A stretch of DNA of 64,000 nucleotides, taken from the NCBI RefSeq assembly GCF_001552195.1, contig NZ_BCQS01000026.1, positions 62,001 to 126,000 of the forward strand, read 5' to 3'. Positions 59,308 to 64,000 of the stretch are shown here, piece by piece (within the stretch, counting starts at the first letter, position 1; the number at the start of each line of letters is the position of its first letter). Origin of the DNA: Actinomadura latina NBRC 106108 (GTDB lineage: Bacteria > Actinomycetota > Actinomycetes > Streptosporangiales > Streptosporangiaceae). The position numbers and the translations under genes were made by a program. Under the pieces are notes generated by a model. It ran no database searches. It was not told the origin of the DNA and saw only the letters and a list, made by a program, of their open reading frames with translations.

Positions 59308-59997
59308 TCAGTGCCCGAACACCTCGGGGTCGATCTCGATCCAGATCTGCTCGGCGCGGCCCAGCAGCCGCCCGTCCGCCCCGTACAGCGCGGTGGCGGC
59401 GTGCATCTTGCGGCCCTCGCGGCTGCGCGCGAGCCCCAGCACGACGCACTGCTCGCCCGCCTCCGGCACGTCCATCACCTGCGCGGTCATGGTGCCGAGC
59501 ACCGCCGGGCGGCCCGCCACGTCGAACGCCCACCCGCCCGGGCAGTCGAGCGCCGCCCACACCAGCTCCCGCTCGGGCACCCGCTCCGGGACCCACGGCG
59601 TCGCGACGGTGCCCTCGCCGACCGGCCCCGGCTCCAGCCGCAGCCCGTCGCCGGGCTCGCGGTCCGGCCCGCACACGAAGCAGCCCGGGAACGGGTGGTT
59701 CTCCTGCGCCCGGTACTTCTCCGCGGCCTCCACCGCCCGCTCGAACGGGACGGGCGGGATCGGCGGCACCACGATCGCGCCCGCGAGCGCCTCGGCGACC
59801 AGCAGGTCACCGTCCCACAGCCGCGCGCTGTGGCCCCGCTCGTCCTCCACCGTGACGGTCAGCCCGGTGTCCAGCGGCGGCGGCCGCCGCAGCGTCACCG
59901 TGACCGTGTCGATCAGCACCCGCCCCGCCAGGCGCCCCGCCACGTACCCTCCGTTCCCCGAGCCGTCCGGCCCGTGGAACCGTTCCTCAATGATCAT
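59308..59997 (-). CDS. Putative hotdog-fold (thioesterase-like) protein (229 aa)
   Basis: The arrangement HGPDGSGNGGYVAGRLA at the N terminus and PFPGCFVCGPDREPGDGLRL in the middle is typical of actinobacterial two-hotdog proteins related to acyl-CoA thioesterases. Catalytic residues are not clear. ATG 59997 has GGGGG 5 nt upstream; GTG starts up to 60021 would add eight residues. It is a stand-alone gene with a strong terminator. The substrate is unknown. Confidence 0.75.
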   Translation of the reverse strand: MIIEERFHGPDGSGNGGYVAGRLAGRVLIDTVTVTLRRPPPLDTGLTVTVEDERGHSARLWDGDLLVAEALAGAIVVPPIPPVPFERAVEAAEKYRAQENHPFPGCFVCGPDREPGDGLRLEPGPVGEGTVATPWVPERVPERELVWAALDCPGGWAFDVAGRPAVLGTMTAQVMDVPEAGEQCVVLGLARSREGRKMHAATALYGADGRLLGRAEQIWIEIDPEVFGH

Positions 59998-60086
59998 TTG
60001 CGCCCCCGTACCCACACGCACCTCACCAAAACGGCATAGATCCTAATGACCCCCACCGGCACCCCGTCCCCTGGGGTGGGACGACG

Positions 60087-60602
60087 CTACACGGCGCGCG
60101 ACGGTTGCGGGCGCCCGGGGCGGGTCGTGAAGAAGACCGAGAGGGAGCCCTGGAGCCGCGCGCGGACGGTGTCCTCGTCGACGGGGCCGTCGTCCCGGAC
60201 GGGCGTGCGGTCGAGGGCGCGGGTGATGAGGACGTCGATGTTGCGGTCGGCGACGAGGACGGAGCACGTGTCGCACGCGTACCACGGATAGAGCATGTTG
60301 AGGACGGCCACGGCGGTGTCGTCGTCCGAGAGGTCCGTGGTGTCGAGCTCGACCTCGAACATGTCGGTGTCGTCGGGGTCGAGCGTGGGGTAGTAGAGCC
60401 AGCTCGGCCCGGACGCGCCGCAGAAGTCGCAGCCCGGCTCCAGCGGGAGGGCCTCGCCGACCGCCAGTTCCAGCTCGTGGTCCCACGGCTCGACCCGCCG
60501 GTTGTGGCGGTAGCCGACGCCGTCGAGCGAGCCCTCGCGGTTGTGCGTCACGTCGTGCACCTCGCCGCCGCAGCGGGCGCACATGAGGCCGATGTCCTCC
60601 AT
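60087..60602 (-). CDS. Zinc-ribbon-like unknown protein (171 aa)
   Basis: Three Cys pairs are visible: MCARCGG near the N terminus, CDFCGAS at about residue 58 and WYACDTCSVLV at about 107. They suggest one or two zinc sites. The rest is acidic. GGAGG lies close before ATG 60602. The family is unknown to me, and neighbours give no clue. Confidence 0.72.
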   Translation of the reverse strand: MEDIGLMCARCGGEVHDVTHNREGSLDGVGYRHNRRVEPWDHELELAVGEALPLEPGCDFCGASGPSWLYYPTLDPDDTDMFEVELDTTDLSDDDTAVAVLNMLYPWYACDTCSVLVADRNIDVLITRALDRTPVRDDGPVDEDTVRARLQGSLSVFFTTRPGRPQPSRAV

Positions 60603-60800
60603 GTCCCCCTCCTGATCGCTGAGGCACCGGATCTCACATTATCCGCCCGGACGCCTCCGTCGTACCGGGGCGGTGCGTCTCGGGTACGTTGAAGATCGTC
60701 ACCGACGCGCCCGTCCCCGGCGATCCCGGCCTCCGCGTCCGGCGCGCCGCCCATTCCCCCCAGCGTGCCCCCTTGCCGAGTTCTCGAACGGGGAGGTCCC

Positions 60801-61091
60801 GTGTCCGACGTCGTGCTGAACGCCGACAAGATCGATCTGGTCCGCGAGCGGCGGCTCCTCGACCGCGTCACGATGACCGTGCTGCGCGGCGAGCACTGGG
60901 CGCTCATCGGGCCGAACGGCGCGGGGAAGAGCACGCTGCTCGGCATCCTCGGCGCCTACACGCACCCGACGCGGGGGACGGCGGAGATCCTGGGGCACCG
61001 CCTCGGCCGGGTGGACGTCCACTCGCTGCGGCCGCTGATCGGGCAGGTGCCGCGGGCCGGCCGGTGGGCGGCGACCGCCGGATCGGCCTAG
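60801..61091 (+). pseudogene. Truncated ABC transporter ATPase (96 aa remain)
   Basis: A good start (GGGAGG before GTG 60801) opens a ModF-type ABC ATPase with ALIGPNGAGKSTLLGILGAY (Walker A). It ends after about 96 codons at TAG 61091, where GQVPRAGRWAATAGSA replaces the expected continuation. Signature motif, Walker B and H-loop are missing, so it cannot be a working ATPase. Three 11-bp repeats begin exactly at the stop codon, and the adjacent helicase gene ends inside them, which suggests a deletion or rearrangement joint. Confidence 0.75.
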
Positions 61092-61123
61092 CCGCCGCTC
61101 AGCCGCCGCTCAGCCGCCGCTCA
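61091..61123. repeat. Three tandem 11-bp repeats (GCCGCCGCTCA)
   Basis: Perfect copies lie at 61091-61101, 61102-61112 and 61113-61123. The first includes the last base of the ABC remnant's TAG. The third supplies the TGA stop of the minus-strand helicase gene, so each copy repeats a stop for that frame or a neighbouring one. Confidence 0.9.
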
Positions 61124-62470
61124 GGCGCCCGCGACCCGGTGCCCGGCCAGGTGGGCGAGGACCGACTGGTTCGCCTCCCAGCCGTCCGGGAACTTCACCG
61201 GCACGCCGAGGTGCACCGGCTCGGCGGACGGGTGCGCGTCCAGCAGTTCGGGGATGCCCGCCCGCGCGACCACGACGCACGCGTGCCGGTGCCGTGACGC
61301 CAGCACGCACAGCCGCCCCGACTCCAGGTGGAACGCGGTGGCGTCGCGCCGGCCCGACAGCGGGTGCAGGACGACCGTCACGTCGTACTCGCGGCCCTGC
61401 AGCCGGTTCGCGGTGTCGACGGTGATGCCGTCGCCGTGCGGGCCGAGCGCGGCGCGGATCGCGGTCACCTGGTCGCGGTGCGCGGCGCCGATCGCGACGC
61501 GCGCCGCGTCCACCGGGCCCGGCCCCTGCTCGGAGTGCGCGACGGGGCCGCGCTGCAGCAGCCGGACGGCGAGCGCCGCCGTCGCGCGGACCGCCTCGGC
61601 GTCGGTGCGCAGCGTGTGCCGCGCCGACAACTCGTACAGGGCCCAGCCGGTCGCCGCGGCCTCTTCGAGCGCCTGGTCGTAGGTCGTGCCCATGCCGCGC
61701 GCGCCGAACTCCAGCCGCCGGTCGCCCGGTCCCGTCCCGGCGCGGAAGCCGGTGAACGGGTAGAACGCCCGCGACACGACCGGCGCGGCCGACGCGGGCA
61801 GCCGCCACGACACCGGCAGCCGGTGGACGGGCAGGTCCGGGTTGTGCGCGAGCAGCACGGACACCGCGCTGCGCATCGGGTCCCACGTCAGGCCCGCCCA
61901 CCGCTCGACCTCGACGGTGGAGAACGGGTCGAGCTGCCCGGGGTCGCCGACGAACAGGGCCCGCTCGAACCGTCCGGCGATGCGCAGGAGCATGTCCGAG
62001 CGCATCTGGTACGCCTCGTCGACGATCGCCCAGGGCCACGAGCCGTCCGGCAGTGTCGCCCACTTCGCCGCCGTCGCGATCACGACGGTGTGCTCGGCGA
62101 GGTCGCCGGCCTTCTGCGCGACCCGAACCGACGGATGCGCCAGCACGCGCTCGGACGGCACGTACCCCGACGCCGACAGCCGGCCGAGGGTGATGTCGGG
62201 GTGCTTGCCCGCGATGCGCTCGATGAGGTCGTCGACCTGCTCGTTCGTCTGCGCCACGATCATCAGCCGCTCGCCGGCCTCCGCGAGATGCGCGGCGGCG
62301 CGCACGACCAGCGTCGACTTGCCCGCGCCGGGCGGCGAGTCGACCACCACGCCCCGGTGCCCGCCGGCGAGGTCGGCGAGGACGCCGTCGACCACCCGCG
62401 CGGCGGCCTCGGACGGGTCGAGGTCGTCCGCCGCCACCGGCACCAGGTGGCGGCCCGCGTGTCCGGTCAC
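61121..62470 (-). CDS. SF1-type helicase / AAA ATPase (449 aa)
   Basis: Walker A is SPPGAGKSTLVVRAA (about residue 50). Motif II-like AIVDEAYQM follows at about 150, then LFVGDPGQLDPF (motif III), and TVDTANRLQGREYDVTVVL with ASRHRHACVVV near the end (motifs V/VI). This resembles UvrD/Upf1-like helicases acting on DNA or RNA. GTG 62470 is chosen because GAGGA lies 7 nt upstream and it overlaps the preceding stop (GTGA). It is strictly coupled to the 490-aa unknown protein. A repair or defence role is possible, unproven. Confidence 0.82.
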   Translation of the reverse strand: MTGHAGRHLVPVAADDLDPSEAAARVVDGVLADLAGGHRGVVVDSPPGAGKSTLVVRAAAHLAEAGERLMIVAQTNEQVDDLIERIAGKHPDITLGRLSASGYVPSERVLAHPSVRVAQKAGDLAEHTVVIATAAKWATLPDGSWPWAIVDEAYQMRSDMLLRIAGRFERALFVGDPGQLDPFSTVEVERWAGLTWDPMRSAVSVLLAHNPDLPVHRLPVSWRLPASAAPVVSRAFYPFTGFRAGTGPGDRRLEFGARGMGTTYDQALEEAAATGWALYELSARHTLRTDAEAVRATAALAVRLLQRGPVAHSEQGPGPVDAARVAIGAAHRDQVTAIRAALGPHGDGITVDTANRLQGREYDVTVVLHPLSGRRDATAFHLESGRLCVLASRHRHACVVVARAGIPELLDAHPSAEPVHLGVPVKFPDGWEANQSVLAHLAGHRVAGA

Positions 62471-63939
62471 GACCATTCCTCTTCGGCGTCCTCGTCGGTC
62501 GGCGCGTACTCGCCGGGCGGCCCGCCGTGCGTCCACGGCGTGTCCTCGCGGTCGGGGAACTTCGCCGCGCCGTACGAGCCCTCCGTCAGTGACGTGAAGC
62601 AGACCCGATCGCCGGCCTGCGGGACGGCGCCCGGCTCCGGGGTGAGCTTGCGGCCCATCCCGCCGGTCAGCTCCAGCAGCACGGACCCGTCGCCGATCTC
62701 CACGATCCTCCCCTTGAGCGCGGGCCGTGCCGCGTTGCAGACGGTCGTCCCGATGTCGAGCCGCACCGGGTCGGGCGTGCCGACCCGCAGCAGCGGGCGC
62801 AGCTTCGGCCGCTTGCCCGTCTCGTCCAGCCGGGTGGGGTCGCACTCGGTGACCGTCCCGCCGAACGCCTGGCCGTTCAGCCGGTGCTCGGCCATGACCA
62901 GCGGGTCGTCGAACGCGCGCTGCGCGTCGTAGGCGTCCTGCGCGCGTTCGAGGTCGTGCAGCCGCCGCGCCGCCCGGACGGGCGGGTCGCGGCGGGCCTG
63001 AGGATACGCCTCGCCGAACGTCTGGTGGTAATAGGTGAAGGCGTCCCGGTCGCGCTCCCAGCGGCGCGGCACGCCGGCGCCCCCGGGGAGCGCGCGGAGC
63101 AGCCCGACGGCGCGCCACATCAGGTCCCACGTCGGGGTGAGCTGGTCCGCGAGGACGCCCCGCAGCCGCTCCTCGGCGCGCGAACCGCGCCCCGCCCGGT
63201 CGTAGGCGGCGATCGCCGGGGCGAGGACCTCGTTGTCGAACGTCGGGTCGGTGGTGGGGCCGGCCGGCGGGCAGAGCACCGGGTCCTCGGCGCGGGCGGC
63301 GGCGGCGGGGCCGTCCATGCCGTCCGGCGGGTCGATCCAGCCCATCAGGGCCGCGAGGTTGCCGTCCTCCAGCGAACTCTGGCCCGTCGCCCAGTGCAGC
63401 CGCAGCGCCTCCGTCATCGCCAGCAGCAGCGACGAGCCGGGATGGTCGTACCGGTCGGCGAACCACGTCAGCCACCGGCCGAGCACCGGCACCGCCGGGT
63501 CGACCGCGTACGGGCCCTCCGTGCCGCGGAACCGCGTCGACCGCCCCATCAGCCGCAGGAACGCGACGCCGCCCCGGTTCGGGACGAGCAGCTGCGGCGC
63601 GTCCCCGTACCGGATCCGCTCCTCGCCCTCCTTGCCGGGCGGCAGCTCCTCCACCGGGCCCCGGCTCGTCTCGATGTGGTTCAGCACGAGCTTGGCGAGG
63701 TCGGCGGCGAACGCGAACCGCAGGTCGCGGTTGCGCGGTTGCGGCACGACCAGCAGCGTCGGATCGTCCGGCGCGCTGCCGACCAGGACGGCCAGCGGCG
63801 CCGCCGCCTCCCCGGCGAGCTTCAGCGGGACGAGCACCAGCGGCGCGTCCGCGAGGTGGCAGTGCCGGACGGTCGCGAGCGGCTGCGCGACCCCGGCGGC
63901 CACCGCCTGCAGCTGCGCGAGCGAGGACAGTGCGCTCAT
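62467..63939 (-). CDS. Unknown protein coupled to the helicase (490 aa)
   Basis: I do not recognise a domain. The N-terminal half is hydrophobic-patterned but without membrane helices. A mid region contains ARRLHDLERAQDAYDAQRAF, and the C-terminal 120 residues look like two beta-barrel modules (VRLDIGTTVCNAARPALKGR ... VPQAGDRVCFTSLTEG). The stop overlaps the helicase start (GTGA), and the start overlaps or abuts another minus-strand gene entering from the right edge. It probably acts in a complex with the helicase. Confidence 0.72.
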   Translation of the reverse strand: MSALSSLAQLQAVAAGVAQPLATVRHCHLADAPLVLVPLKLAGEAAAPLAVLVGSAPDDPTLLVVPQPRNRDLRFAFAADLAKLVLNHIETSRGPVEELPPGKEGEERIRYGDAPQLLVPNRGGVAFLRLMGRSTRFRGTEGPYAVDPAVPVLGRWLTWFADRYDHPGSSLLLAMTEALRLHWATGQSSLEDGNLAALMGWIDPPDGMDGPAAAARAEDPVLCPPAGPTTDPTFDNEVLAPAIAAYDRAGRGSRAEERLRGVLADQLTPTWDLMWRAVGLLRALPGGAGVPRRWERDRDAFTYYHQTFGEAYPQARRDPPVRAARRLHDLERAQDAYDAQRAFDDPLVMAEHRLNGQAFGGTVTECDPTRLDETGKRPKLRPLLRVGTPDPVRLDIGTTVCNAARPALKGRIVEIGDGSVLLELTGGMGRKLTPEPGAVPQAGDRVCFTSLTEGSYGAAKFPDREDTPWTHGGPPGEYAPTDEDAEEEWS

Positions 63940-63946
63940 GAAGCGA

Positions 63947-64000
63947 TCACGCCGCCCCGTGCAGGGCCTCGGCGCGCAGCCGGGCCGCCGCGCGCAGCTG
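63947..64000 (-). CDS. C-terminal end of a gene running in from the right edge
   Basis: Reading from the edge, the frame gives QLRAAARLRAEALHGAA and then TGA (63949-63947), 8 bp before the start of the 490-aa gene. Spacing and strand fit an upstream operon partner. Only 17 codons are visible, so identity and even coding status are uncertain. Confidence 0.4.
   Translation of the reverse strand, partial: QLRAAARLRAEALHGAA

Overview
The window is high-GC actinomycete chromosome. GTG and TTG starts, leaderless promoters, an actinobacterial c-di-AMP riboswitch, a KstR2-type steroid-catabolism regulon and actinobacterial type IV secretion (T4SS) proteins all point to a Streptosporangiales-type organism. 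Actinomadura or a close relative is my best guess, but it is not proven.

Layout. (1) From 1 to about 18.5 kb lies the right-hand part of an integrative and conjugative element (ICE), inserted at the 3' end of a tRNA-Pro(GGG) gene (18519-18592, minus strand). A long minus-strand operon (14138 down to 54) encodes a ParA-like protein, a small two-helix membrane protein, VirB8-like, VirB6/TrbL-like, SCO6880-type (VirB3 plus VirB4 N-terminal region), VirB4-type ATPase, VirD4-type coupling protein and DUF4913 proteins. It ends in a block of unknown proteins, including four diverged paralogues. A plus-strand arm encodes a helix-turn-helix protein, a transglycosylase-NlpC/P60 hydrolase, a PAPS-reductase-like protein, an excisionase, a 58-aa ribbon-helix-helix protein and a tyrosine integrase. 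No relaxase is visible; the element continues past position 1. (2) From 18.6 to 27.4 kb is core chromosome: a lipoprotein serine hydrolase, an ANTAR-PAS-PP2C phosphatase, a riboswitch-controlled CHAP wall hydrolase, and a teichoic-acid-type polymerase with a GT4 glycosyltransferase.

(3) Two catabolic blocks belong to the pathway for steroid rings C and D (HIP, methylhexahydroindanedione propionate). fadE30-ipdF-kstR2-fadA6 is at 27.4-31.3 kb. ipdC-ipdB-ipdA-echA20, divergent from two Rv3549c/Rv3548c-like SDR genes, is at 47.0-52.2 kb. Each block has a KstR2-type box at its promoter. Between them lie an old-yellow-enzyme reductase, a glycerol locus (glpD, glpK, a wrecked glpF, an IclR/GylR regulator with palindromic operators, and a second glpK), acyl-CoA genes under a GntR regulator, an XRE-aldo/keto reductase pair and a peroxiredoxin-TetR pair.

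(4) From 52.4 to 64 kb are hrpA, a prolyl aminopeptidase, a coiled-coil protein, several small unknown proteins, a truncated ABC ATPase, and an operon with an SF1-type helicase and an unknown 490-aa partner.

The most unusual observation is in the ICE. Five neighbouring unknown proteins, four of them paralogues, all end in a Pro/Ser-rich tail preceded by an A-A-x-x-F-P motif 27-36 residues from the C terminus. They are encoded in the T4SS operon, so they could be a family of secreted or transferred substrates.
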